From contig NZ_BLZO01000094.1 in the NCBI RefSeq assembly GCF_014132355.1, positions 62,001 to 126,000 of the forward strand: DNA of 64,000 nt, read 5' to 3'. Position 1 is the first letter of the stretch, and each line of letters begins with the position of its first letter. The notes below the pieces were generated by a model, which had not been told where the DNA came from, ran no database searches, and was given only the letters and a program-made list of their open reading frames with translations. Shown one piece after another: positions 17,728 to 26,437 of the stretch. Position numbers and translations under genes: made by a program. The stretch is from Okeania sp. KiyG1. Lineage in GTDB: Bacteria; Cyanobacteriota; Cyanobacteriia; Cyanobacteriales; Microcoleaceae.

Positions 17728-18248
17728 GCTAATACCATGTATGAAAAAAGAATGTTACGAATTAATTTGCACCATAAAAAGACTTTCAGATAAAGCCTGT
17801 TTCACGAAAAAGGTAATTTGCAACATCAAAAATGGTATTAAATATATCCCCAAGTGCATTCTAAATTCGCGCATTCGCGCATTAAAATAAATACCCTAAC
17901 TATTTGTAGCAGACATTTATCAATTTGGTATAATACTATTTGCTAAAAATAACTTATTTTGTTGTTCATAAAGTTCAATCGCTTGACTATAAGCTGACTC
18001 CATTGCCTGTAATTTTTGAATCTATCCATGAGAATTTTTAATATTTAATACCATGCATGAAAAAAGAATGTTACGAATTAATTTGCAGCATAAAAAGACT
18101 TTCAGATAAAGTCTGTTTCACGAAAAAGGTAATTTTAAACATCAAAAATGGTATTAAATATATCCATTATGCATTCTAAATTCGCGCATTCGCGCATTAG
18201 AATAAATACCCTAACTATTTGTAGCAAACATTTATCAATTTGGTATAA
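17728..18248. repeat. Two direct copies of a 200-bp repeat
   Basis: About 205 bp from TAATACCATGTATGAAAAAAG to TTATCAATTTGGTATAA at 17728-17938 recurs at 18046-18248 with few differences. Both contain CGCGCATTCGCGCATT and end with CTAACTATTTGTAGC...ATTTATCAATTTGG, a module also present inverted near 36257-36375 and 43668-43715. About 110 bp of unrelated sequence lies between. No gene was seen in 17618-18259. Confidence 0.75.
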
Positions 18249-18259
18249 CAACACCCACC

Positions 18260-19771
18260 CTAAATTATGATAAGCTTCTGCATAAAAAGAACATATTCCA
18301 TATTTGAAGCCTCCTTATTGCAGAGGTACTGATAACTGATAACTGATAACTGATAACTGAAATTACCACTTTTTTTATTAGCTAAAATCCAGTTTTTTAA
18401 TCCTAATGCAAAAGCAGAATTACTATCTATTTTTAAGGAGCGATCGCATACTATTAATGCTTCTTTCCATCTAGATAATTTTGCTAAACTCCAAGCATAG
18501 TTAGCCTGTATCCAAGATTCTTCTGGAGATAAATTTACAGCTTTTTCTAACTGTTGAACTGCCTCTGCCCAATTCTCTAGACGACAATTAATTAATCCCA
18601 AAACTCCATAACCTCTACCATCATTGGGATTAATTTTAATAGCTCGCTCGGCAGCCAAAATAGCTTGGCGATAGTCAATATAAACTAATATCATTGCCAG
18701 TTCTACAGCAGCAATACCATTATCAGATTCTTTTAACAAACATTGTTGATAAGCAGTGACTGCTTCTGTCAAATTTCCTTGTTTTAAAATCTGTCTAGCT
18801 TGCCTTAACTCTTGAGAAACAAACTTACCTTTCAGTGCATCAATTAATTCCTCAGCACTTTGAAAACGTTCCTCTATTTCCATCTTCATTCCTGTTAAAA
18901 TAATTTGTTCTATCTGGGGACAAATTGATGGTTCTATTTGACATGGAGAAATCAAAGTTTCTGAACTTAATCTACCAGGTGATGCTACTGGTAATTTACC
19001 TGTTAAAGCATGATAAATTGAAGCACAAACAGCATATAAATCTGTACTAGCATTGGGTTTACCGAAGTTAGTATATTGTTCTATTGGTGCATATCCAGGT
19101 GTCAGCATAGAAGTCATTTTATTCGTGAGACCTGCCAAAAATTCTCTGGCGGAACCAAAATCAATGAGGATAGCTTTATCTAGGGAATTAATAATAATAT
19201 TATCTGGTTTAATATCGCGATGTAGGAAGTTATTGGCATGAACCAATTGTAAAGCTTCGGCAATTTGAATAAAATATTTTTTGACAATATTTTCTGGCAG
19301 TTTACCTTTTTCTTGCAAAATTTTAGATAGGGGTTTACCTTTGACAAACTCCATTACTAAATAAGCTGTATTGTGAGCCTCAAACCAATTAATGACTCTG
19401 ACAATATTGGGATGGATACATTTTTGTAAATATTCTGCTTCTGTCTTAAATTTTTGGATTTGTTCCTGCTTAATTTTGGCAGTAATAGAGGGAGGCCAAA
19501 TAATATTTATGCCATGTCTCAGAAATTTATCTGGGCAAAGTTCTTTAATCGCAACATCGGTAAAATTTTCTAAATCAGTTGCTTTGTAAGTAATGCCAAA
19601 ACCACCCTCACCTAATGTTTTTTCTATTCTATATTTACCTTGCTGAAGTAAAGTGCCACTAGGAAGTTGATATCCTACTGAATTTATATTAGTTAAAGGG
19701 AAACCACAAGCGCGACAGGTAATGGCAGTATCAGAATTTTCTGCGCCACAAACTGGGCAGTTTATCGACAT
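18260..19771 (-). CDS. Ser/Thr protein kinase with zinc ribbon and TPR repeats
   Basis: A 503-residue cytoplasmic Hanks-type kinase. Residues 5-22 form a zinc ribbon (C5, C8, C19, C22). The kinase domain (about 47-315) shows the P-loop GEGGFGITYKA, the ATP lysine in VAIKELCP, the catalytic loop LHRDIKPDN and the Mg2+ motif IDFGSAREF, so it should be active. After a linker, TPR units (about 325-455) include AVQQLEKAVNLSPEESWIQ. The last 45 residues (NFSYQLSVISYQYL...) are translated from a dispersed TTATCAG repeat that entered the 3' end, so the native C-terminus is lost. It lies upstream of an unknown protein and lipoprotein and downstream of an FHA protein on the same strand, pointing to a phospho-signalling group. 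Confidence 0.9.
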   Translation of the reverse strand: MSINCPVCGAENSDTAITCRACGFPLTNINSVGYQLPSGTLLQQGKYRIEKTLGEGGFGITYKATDLENFTDVAIKELCPDKFLRHGINIIWPPSITAKIKQEQIQKFKTEAEYLQKCIHPNIVRVINWFEAHNTAYLVMEFVKGKPLSKILQEKGKLPENIVKKYFIQIAEALQLVHANNFLHRDIKPDNIIINSLDKAILIDFGSAREFLAGLTNKMTSMLTPGYAPIEQYTNFGKPNASTDLYAVCASIYHALTGKLPVASPGRLSSETLISPCQIEPSICPQIEQIILTGMKMEIEERFQSAEELIDALKGKFVSQELRQARQILKQGNLTEAVTAYQQCLLKESDNGIAAVELAMILVYIDYRQAILAAERAIKINPNDGRGYGVLGLINCRLENWAEAVQQLEKAVNLSPEESWIQANYAWSLAKLSRWKEALIVCDRSLKIDSNSAFALGLKNWILANKKSGNFSYQLSVISYQYLCNKEASNMEYVLFMQKLIII

Positions 19772-19796
19772 TTTTTTATCCTTATTTTGCTGGAGA

Positions 19797-19870
19797 AGGA
19801 AGAGGGAAGAAGGAAGAAAGAAGAGGGAAGAGGGAAGAGGGAAGAAAGAAGAAGGAAGGAAGAAGAAAAA
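19797..19870. repeat. Purine-rich GAAGGAAGA/GAGGGAA tract
   Basis: About 70 bp of AGAAGGA and GAGGGAA units just upstream of the kinase start on its non-template side. Complementary C/T versions precede or enter other genes (13337-13378, 13958-13990, 26401-26510) and another copy is at 43590-43630. Low complexity, no gene. Confidence 0.6.
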
Positions 19871-19921
19871 ATGACCTTTTTATCAGAGTTTTAAAAAAGA
19901 ATCTTACTAATAATAAGGGCG

Positions 19922-20121
19922 TTCATTAATTGATAATTGATAATGGATAATTGATAATTACCTCTGGTTAAAACCGTTACGGAATTGAATATAAGAAAAT
20001 ATCCTAGAACTTTTCTCTTGGTCGATTGGATATGGTTAGGAAACCCATCCATCCCTCGACCGCTTTTTCCCCTTAAAAGGGGAGGCTTCAAGGCGCGAAT
20101 TATTTAATTATTAATTATTCG
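19922..20121 (+). mobile_element. TTCA...TTCG|GTAA palindrome element
   Basis: From TTCATTAATTGATAATTGA through CCTCTGGTTAAAACCG, a GTCGATTGGATATGG...CCATCCCTCGACCGC hairpin block and CCCCTTAAAAGGGGAGG, to TTAATTATTCG followed by GTAA (20122-20125). No flanking duplication. Confidence 0.8.
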
Positions 20122-20193
20122 GTAAGGGCGAATAGCCATTCGCCCCTACTTTACAGCTCCTGACTCCTAAATTAAATATATAAATTAAATATA

Positions 20194-20428
20194 CAGGACT
20201 TACGCAAATTGACTTTTAAACCACCATCTGTAGGGTGCATCTCAATGCGTGAATAAAGCAAAAAATTTATCGCTTTTAGGGAACAGGGAACAGGGAACAG
20301 GGAACAGGGAACAGGGAACAGGGAATATATAGGAAAAAAGTATTTTTGCAAATATGAGATGCACCCCATCTGTAGGGGGAAATAGTATTCTCGATCGCTA
20401 TATATATATAGAGTCTCTGCGTAAGTCC
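20194..20428. mobile_element. AGGACTTACGCA MITE with a second MITE nested inside
   Basis: Outer ends AGGACTTACGCAAATTG and TGCGTAAGTCCT, extended by TATA/ATAT-rich flanks. At 20233-20366 lies a different element (GGGTGCATCTCA ... TGAGATGCACCC, with GGGAACA heptamers) flanked by a perfect 8-bp duplication CATCTGTA (20225-20232 and 20367-20374). Close relatives of the outer element without the insert are at 42199-42290 and 24059-24147. Confidence 0.88.
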
Positions 20429-20436
20429 TGATATAT

Positions 20437-21102
20437 TTAAACAATCAGAAATAGTAATCGAATTTTACCTATAGCAATTTCATCTCCTGAGTTTAATATT
20501 TCTGGTTTATTCATCCGGTATCCAAACCTAGTTTTACCCATAGGTTTAATATAAATACCATGAGTAGAACCCATGTCTTTTATCTGCCATTGATTATTTT
20601 CAAAATAGATTTCTGCATGGGTAGAAGAAACTGTTTCATCTCCATAAAATCCATCTAAATCAATTTCTACAGGACCGATATTCGGGTCAAATTTACCAAT
20701 CAGAGCATTGTTACTATCGATAATAAATTCTGGTACGGGCGAACCTACTTGTTTTGGAATAAGTTTAGCAATTGTGCCAGTAATTACAGTAGGATTAGCA
20801 GAGTTTGTAGGTAAAATATTTGCTTTTTTAGCAGTTTCTAGAGTTGGAGGTAAGCTAGTTTGAATATTTGTATGAACTGGTGCAGTGACAGGATTATTGT
20901 TAATATTTTGATTAATACTTTGATGAAAATTTACTGGTTGTTCATCTGTTTGTAAAACAGTTTGTGTTTCTCCCTCTTGAATTCCTTTTTCTGTAGCCTC
21001 AAACAAAGTGATTGATGGTTGTATTTCTGAACCACAAACTTCGCAAAATTGATTTTTGTCAGAATTTCTATCGTAGAAACATACATTACAATTAATAGCC
21101 AT
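20437..21102 (-). CDS. FHA-domain protein with N-terminal zinc ribbon
   Basis: About 221 residues from the ATG at 21102, chosen because GAGG lies six bases upstream; the frame is open 36 bases further. An N-terminal CNVC...CEVCG zinc ribbon is followed by a low-complexity linker (Gln/Asn/Thr/Pro rich) and a C-terminal FHA domain (about 135-221) with IGKFDP, the phosphothreonine-binding SSTHAEI, the conserved DMGSTHGIYI and LNSGDEIAIGKIRL. FHA domains bind phosphothreonine, so this protein is a likely partner of the adjacent Ser/Thr kinase, which carries a similar zinc ribbon. It lies upstream of the kinase on the same strand with about 670 bp of repeats between. Confidence 0.88.
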   Translation of the reverse strand: MAINCNVCFYDRNSDKNQFCEVCGSEIQPSITLFEATEKGIQEGETQTVLQTDEQPVNFHQSINQNINNNPVTAPVHTNIQTSLPPTLETAKKANILPTNSANPTVITGTIAKLIPKQVGSPVPEFIIDSNNALIGKFDPNIGPVEIDLDGFYGDETVSSTHAEIYFENNQWQIKDMGSTHGIYIKPMGKTRFGYRMNKPEILNSGDEIAIGKIRLLFLIV

Positions 21103-21149
21103 AATTATCCTCAAAAATAAATTTAGGTAGTGGTGCAAACTTCAATAAT

Positions 21150-21735
21150 TTAGAATTTAGAATTTAGAATTTAGAATTACTTCTTCTTGAAAACGGAATT
21201 GATTGACTAATCATGAAAATCTTTTCTCTCTTGGTCAATTGGATATGGCGAGGAGACCCGCTCTTATCAGAGCCGCTCCGCTTTATATGTTGCGGAGCAA
21301 AACGCCATCCCACCCTACGGGAAGCTGTGCTACGACCGCTTGTTTCTCCTTTAAAGGAGAGGCTTTAAACCTTAATTATTCGGTAATGGTAGAGGGAGTA
21401 GGAGAGTAGGGGCGAATGGCATTCACCCGTACAGGAGTAGGGGAGACCTGCAGTGGAAAAAACTCTGAGTAGGAAAGAAACCTAAATACATTAATTTAGA
21501 ATTTAGAATTTAGAATTTAGAATTACCTTTCCTTGAAAAGAAGAGGATTGAATCAAAGGAAAAATTTTTCTTGTTTCTCCTTTAAAGGAGAGGCTTTAAA
21601 CCTTAATTATTCGGTAATGGTAGAGGGAGTAGGAGAGTAGGGGCGAATGGCATTCGCCCGTACAGGAGTAGGGGAGACCTGCAGTGGAAAAAACTCTGAG
21701 TAGGAAAGAAACCTAAATACATTTTCTCTCTTTTA
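21150..21735. repeat. Duplicated block of TTCA...TTCG elements and tails
   Basis: Two successive elements of the TTCG|GTAA family, ending at 21382 and 21613 (each followed by GTAAT). Each is followed by the same tail of about 105 bp (GGTAGAGGGAGTAGGAGAGT ... CCTGCAGTGGAAAAAACTCT ... CCTAAATACATT). The whole unit was therefore tandemly duplicated after insertion. AATTTAGA heptamers mark the left edges (21150 and 21495). Confidence 0.75.
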
Positions 21736-21834
21736 ATTCGAGCTGAGGTAATAATAGCTAACTAGATAATTTGTCCCCTGTTCAATCAATACTATTACGG
21801 TTGCACCGACTGCCAATTGATTTTAATTCCCTTC

Positions 21835-21924
21835 AGGACTTACACACGGGCGCTAAATTTAGTGAGCGCCAATGCCATTCGCCCCTACAGATGGCATTTT
21901 CAAGGTTAATTTGTGTAAGTCCTG
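21835..21924. mobile_element. AGGACTTACRCA MITE
   Basis: Ends AGGACTTACACACGGGCG and TTTGTGTAAGTCCT, with the internal hairpin AATGCCATTCGCCCCTACAG. Same family as 20194, 24059, 42199 and 48418. Otherwise only AT-rich sequence and AGCATTCAGC-type ends (22027-22072) before the next gene. Confidence 0.75.
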
Positions 21925-22074
21925 TCCCTTTCTACAACATAATTTTTAATTTGATGTTTTTGTTTAGTAACAGTCTTGAGCTAACTACCTTCTTCCTTTT
22001 TGTCCCTTCATTCTTTCTTTAAAAAGCATTCAGCTTTTTAGGCTGATAGCTGATAGCTAATAGCTGATAGCTAG

Positions 22075-22458
22075 TTAAGAAAAATCTAAGGGGGGTAAGG
22101 CACCAATTTTTGGTTCTATATCAGATAAGTCTGGATAAATAAGTTGAGGAATTTCTTGATTTCCTGATTCTTTGAGACTGTTAATATTTTGATGATTAAT
22201 TTTAGGTAAATCTAGAAGAATATTACTATCTCTATATCCTTCTTTGATATCTTGAATCCATGTTTTGATAATTATTTGTAGGTACATATCATTAATATGA
22301 CAGCTACTTTTACTTTGTAGTTCATTTCTAATTTTATTGCACACTATAGGGGTAAAAAAACTGGCAGGCTGATTTTCATAATATTGTTCTAAATCTAAAG
22401 TATATCTAGATATTTGATTAGTATTTTTGTTTGTAAGAGTCAAAGAATATTTTACCAT
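22075..22458 (-). CDS. Hypothetical protein, 127 aa
   Basis: Not recognised. The protein begins MVKYSLTLTNKNTNQISRYTL, has a central helical region (FFTPIVCNKIRNEL, DMYLQIIIKTWIQDIKEGYRD) and a Pro-rich end (IYPDLSDIEPKIGALPPLDFS). No signal peptide or membrane segment. Its start lies 12 bp downstream of the stop of the lipoprotein gene at 22470, on the same strand, so the two are probably co-transcribed. The last codons run up to a GATAGCTAATAGCTG repeat end. Confidence 0.6.
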   Translation of the reverse strand: MVKYSLTLTNKNTNQISRYTLDLEQYYENQPASFFTPIVCNKIRNELQSKSSCHINDMYLQIIIKTWIQDIKEGYRDSNILLDLPKINHQNINSLKESGNQEIPQLIYPDLSDIEPKIGALPPLDFS

Positions 22459-22469
22459 AATAATTCTAA

Positions 22470-23366
22470 CTAATTCAGGCTAACTGTATCTATATTCCAT
22501 TTTTTATCTGTAGAATTCCAAACTAAAAATAACTCCAGAGATTGAGCAATATTTTCTCCTGATTTTTTTGTATATTTTACCAGAATATTTACTGTAGCCG
22601 TGTCTGTACTTGTGCTGACCTGCTTAACATCTTGAATAGCAATATTACTAATTCCTGTCCACCAATCATAATAGGAATTATAACCATCTGGATGTAGTTG
22701 TTGATTATCTTGAAAACTTGTTGATAGTTGATTCCAAGCTTGCTCATATTTACCTTGATTAAGATTAGAGTAGTAATTTTTTACTGCTGTTTCACTAGAA
22801 GTTTTAGAGCTAGATTCTTGAGGTGTCGTTTCTGATTTTGGCGTTGATGAAGTTTCGTCTATATTAACTGTAGAAGGTTCTGGTGTTGGTAAATCTCCTA
22901 AATTCATTTCTAGGTTAAATTCTGTAGATTCACTAGGACTAGAAACTTGCACAATATATTCTCCTGTTAAGGGCAAGTCAATAGACATTTGTTCTCCAGA
23001 AATTGGTGAATCACTCTGTTCAGCGATGATTAATTCTCGACGTTGTAATAGTTTCGTATCTGGAGAAAATATCCAAATACAAACATTGCTAGTAATTCTA
23101 TAGTTAAAGTCTTTGCCCCTTCTGGCATAGAATTTATAACTAAGTTGTTTTTCAGAGTTAACAGTATCAGATATAGTAATAATATTTTCAGTTAAAGATA
23201 AAGATTTAGCATCTGTTTTATCCAGACGAATTATTGGTTTTTGTGGGCATTCTACAAAGGTAGGAGTGGGCGATGTGCTAGACAAGTCTAATTGATTTTC
23301 AGCAGTAGATAAGTCACTGCACCCACAGATGATTGAAACCGTCAAATATAGTAGTAATTTTTTCAT
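22470..23366 (-). CDS. Lipoprotein, possible partner of the Ser/Thr kinase cluster
   Basis: A 298-residue protein with a lipobox VSIICGC (Cys at about 16), so probably lipid-anchored. The middle region (about 45-165) looks like a beta-rich domain (YKFYARRGKDFNYRITSNVC, LTGEYIVQVSS) similar to pre-peptidase or sensor domains. After a Ser/Thr/Pro linker the C-terminus (about 190-298) has the pattern VKNYYSNLNQGKYEQAWNQL, YYDWWTGISNI, which resembles the SnoaL/NTF2-like tails attached to cyanobacterial Ser/Thr kinases. It leads the minus-strand run lipoprotein, unknown protein, FHA protein, kinase. Function is not known. Confidence 0.7.
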   Translation of the reverse strand: MKKLLLYLTVSIICGCSDLSTAENQLDLSSTSPTPTFVECPQKPIIRLDKTDAKSLSLTENIITISDTVNSEKQLSYKFYARRGKDFNYRITSNVCIWIFSPDTKLLQRRELIIAEQSDSPISGEQMSIDLPLTGEYIVQVSSPSESTEFNLEMNLGDLPTPEPSTVNIDETSSTPKSETTPQESSSKTSSETAVKNYYSNLNQGKYEQAWNQLSTSFQDNQQLHPDGYNSYYDWWTGISNIAIQDVKQVSTSTDTATVNILVKYTKKSGENIAQSLELFLVWNSTDKKWNIDTVSLN

Positions 23367-23593
23367 ATAATTATTTGTGCATAGATTGCATAAAATAGAT
23401 TAGTAAAAAATCAGATTTGCTGTTTTGATTTAATAGGCTTAATTAGCAGTAAATGATTAATTTTGATTAGCTTGCTTTATCTAAGTTCAAACATAAATTA
23501 TCTGACTATTTTAGTTTTAGTTCTGCTAGATTAATTGAAGCATAAATCTGGTAGATTGTAATAATTTTTGTTGCCAGACACAGTAGTGGGAGC

Positions 23594-23908
23594 ATCTTGC
23601 TCCCTTACTCGTATCTTGCTCCCTTACTCGTATCTTGCTCCCTTACTCGTATCTTGCTCCCTTACTCGTATCTTGCTCCCTTACTCGTATCTTGCTCCCT
23701 TACTCGTATCTTGCTCCCTTACTCGTATCTTGCTCCCTTACTCGTATCTTGCTCCCTTACTCGTATCTTGCTCCCTTACTCGTATCTTGCTCCCTTACTC
23801 GTATCTTGCTCCCTTACTCGTATCTTGCTCCCTTACTCGTATCTTGCTCCCTTACTCGTATCTTGCTCCCTTACTCGTATCTTGCTCCCTTACTCGTATC
23901 TTGCTCCC
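23594..23908. repeat. 19-bp minisatellite, about 16.6 copies
   Basis: The unit ATCTTGCTCCCTTACTCGT repeats without change from 23594 to about 23908. Because 19 is not a multiple of three, all three forward frames stay open and produce spurious proteins. The first and last copies sit next to GGGAGC, giving hairpins such as GGGAGCATCTTGCTCCC (23588-23604). Confidence 0.95.
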
Positions 23909-23935
23909 ATGAAGCACCGTTGTTCATCTACATAT

Positions 23936-24147
23936 CCGGACTTACGCACGAGGCACGAAAAAGTAGCGTTTGAGATTGCTTTCCGTTCCGGAATGCTCCG
24001 CAAACCCTATCGGTCGCTGCGGACAGAAATACGTTCTACTGGATAAGTCCTACATATCAGGACTTACGCACGGACACTAAATCCAGTGAGGGCGAATGCC
24101 ATTCGCCCCTACATATGGCGTTTTAAAGATGAATTTGCGTAAGTCCT
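23936..24147. mobile_element. Two adjacent AGGACTTACGCA MITEs
   Basis: First, CGGACTTACGCACGAGG...GATAAGTCCT (about 23938-24051), with a GGAATGCTCCGC hairpin inside. Second, 24059-24147, ATATCAGGACTTACGCACGG...GCGTAAGTCCTGATAT. The second has the same core (GACACTAAATC, CCATTCGCCCCTACA) as 48418-48743. Confidence 0.75.
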
Positions 24148-24437
24148 GATATATCATTACCATGCAGAACTACCGGGAGTAGAAAAGAAGAAAAACAGCC
24201 GTACCTCAGTAACTTGAAAAACGCTATATCTAAAATTGCTTGGCGTTTGTAGACACGGGTAGTCCTGCTCGCATAATGGTAGATGCTAGATGGGAATGAA
24301 CAACACCACTTTCAGGGAGCAAGATACAATTAATAATTAATAATTAATAATTAATAATTAATAATGGCTTTGTTGCATGAAAGTATATAGCTGCCGCACT
24401 TGCTCCAGATATGTACTTCATAATGTGCGGAAACAGC

Positions 24438-26104
24438 TATAACTATTGGACAATAGATAATATAGAACATCAATATTTTACAGAAAAAGGTTGAAACTTT
24501 TACCAGTAAAGGCTTTGAAATTTAATCAGCATAGTAATAACTATTGGACAATAGATAATATAGAAGAGCAATAATCGCGATCGCTATCTTTCGCGAATCA
24601 GCACAGCAATAACTATTGGACAATAAATAATATAGAAGAGCAATATTTTCCAGAAAAAGGTTGAAACTTTTACCAGTAAAGGCTTTGAAATTTAATCAGC
24701 ATAGTAATAACTATTGGACAATAGATAATATAGAAGAGCAATAATCGCGATCGCTATCTTTCGCGAATCAGCACAGCAATAACTATTGGACAATAGATAA
24801 TATAGAAGAGCAATATTTTCCAGAAAAAGGTTGAAACTTTGACCAGTAAAGGCTTTGAAATTTAATCAGCACAGCAATAACTATTGGACAATAGATAATA
24901 TAGAAGAGCAATAATCGCGATCGCTATCTTTCGCGAATCAGCACAGCAATAACTATTGGACAATAAATAATATAGAAGAGCAATATTTTCCAGAAAAAGG
25001 TTGAAACTTTGACCAGTAAAGGCTTTGAAATTTAATCAGCATAGTAATAACTATTGGACAATAGATAATATAGAAGAGCAATAATCGCGATCGCTATCCT
25101 TCGCGAATCAGCACAGCAATAACTATTGGACAATAGATAATATAGAAGAGCAATATTTTCCAGAAAAAGGTTGAAACTTTGACCAGTAAAGGCTTTGAAA
25201 TTTAATCAGCACAGCAATAACTATTGGACAATAGATAATATAGAAGAGCAATAATCGCGATCGCTATCCTTCGCGAATCAGCACAGCAATAACTATTGGA
25301 CAATAGATAATATAGAAGAGCAATATTTTCCAGAAAAAGGTTGAAACTTTGACCAGTAAAGGCTTTGAAATTTAATCAGCACAGCAATAACTATTGGACA
25401 ATAGATAATATAGAAGAGCAATAATCGCGATCGCTATCTTTCGCGAATCAGCACAGCAATAACTATTGGACAATAAATAATATAGAAGAGCAATATTTTC
25501 CAGAAAAAGGTTGAAACTTTTACCAGTAAAGGCTTTGAAATTTAATCAGCATAGTAATAACTATTGGACAATAGATAATATAGAAGAGCAATAATCGCGA
25601 TCGCTATCTTTCGCGAATCAGCACAGCAATAACTATTGGACAATAAATAATATAGAAGAGCAATATTTTCCAGAAAAAGGTTGAAACTTTTACCAGTAAA
25701 GGCTTTGAAATTTAATCAGCATAGTAATAACTATTGGACAATAGATAATATAGAAGAGCAATAATCGCGATCGCTATCCTTCGCGAATCAGCACAGCAAT
25801 AACTATTGGACAATAGATAATATAGAAGAGCAATATTTTCCAGAAAAAGGTTGAAACTTTGACCAGTAAAGGCTTTGAAATTTAATCAGCACAGCAATAA
25901 CTATTGGACAATAGATAATATAGAAGAGCAATAATCGCGATCGCTATCTTTCGCGAATCAGCACAGCAATAACTATTGGACAATAGATAATATAGAAGAG
26001 CAATATTTTCCAGAAAAAGGTTGAAACTTTTACCTGTAAAAGCTTTGAAATTTAATCAGCACAGCAATAACTATTGGACAATAGATAATATAGAAGAGCA
26101 ATAT
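24438..26104. repeat. 170-bp tandem array (nine to ten copies) with alternating sub-units
   Basis: The landmark AATCGCGATCGC occurs at an exact 170-bp spacing, nine times, from about 24573 to 25933. Each period holds two copies of a 37-bp core containing the palindrome CTATTGgaCAATAG. The cores are separated alternately by a short spacer with a HIP1 site between two TCGCGA, and by a long spacer ending GGTTGAAACTTT...TTTAATCAGCA. The long spacer resembles the right end of the mobile repeat at 29105-29160. Copies differ at a few fixed positions (TTTTACC/TTTGACC, CATAGT/CACAGC, AATAGA/AATAAA). No reading frame. AATTATT units precede it (24330-24364) and a mobile-repeat fragment follows it. Confidence 0.95.
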
Positions 26105-26175
26105 TGATTGACTAATCATGAAAATTTTTTCTTGTTTCTCCTTTAAAAGAGGAGACTTTAAACCTTAATTATTCG
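26105..26175 (+). mobile_element. Right-end fragment of a TTCA...TTCG|GTAA element
   Basis: GATTGACTAATCATGAAAATT, TTTCTCCTTTAAAAGAGGAG and CTTTAAACCTTAATTATTCG followed by GTAA (26176-26179). The left half is missing, replaced by the 170-bp array. Confidence 0.75.
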
Positions 26176-26437
26176 GTAAGGGAACAAGATGCTCCCACTG
26201 TTTTTGTCCTTGACCAAAATAATTACAATAGACCAAAATTACAATGCACCAGCATCTAGACAAGTCACTTGTCGAAAACTCTCTTCATCCACTTTTCCCT
26301 TTTTCTTTGCTATAAGATATAGCAGTAGCATTACTATATTTGACTTATGGAATAGTTTAAACAACCTAATATTATTTAATCTTCTATCCTAGATAACTAA
26401 AGCCTTCCTCCTTCCTCCTCCTTCCTTAATTTGACTT

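Noticed and set aside
23568-24046. Three overlapping forward ORFs with LPYSYLAPLLV repeats
   Set aside because: They are translations of a 19-bp minisatellite that is open in all frames; no start signals or homology.
24438-26104. CRISPR array
   Set aside because: Regular 37-bp cores with intervening sequences look CRISPR-like, but the spacers are only two sequences repeated in alternation with an exact 170-bp period, and no cas genes are near.
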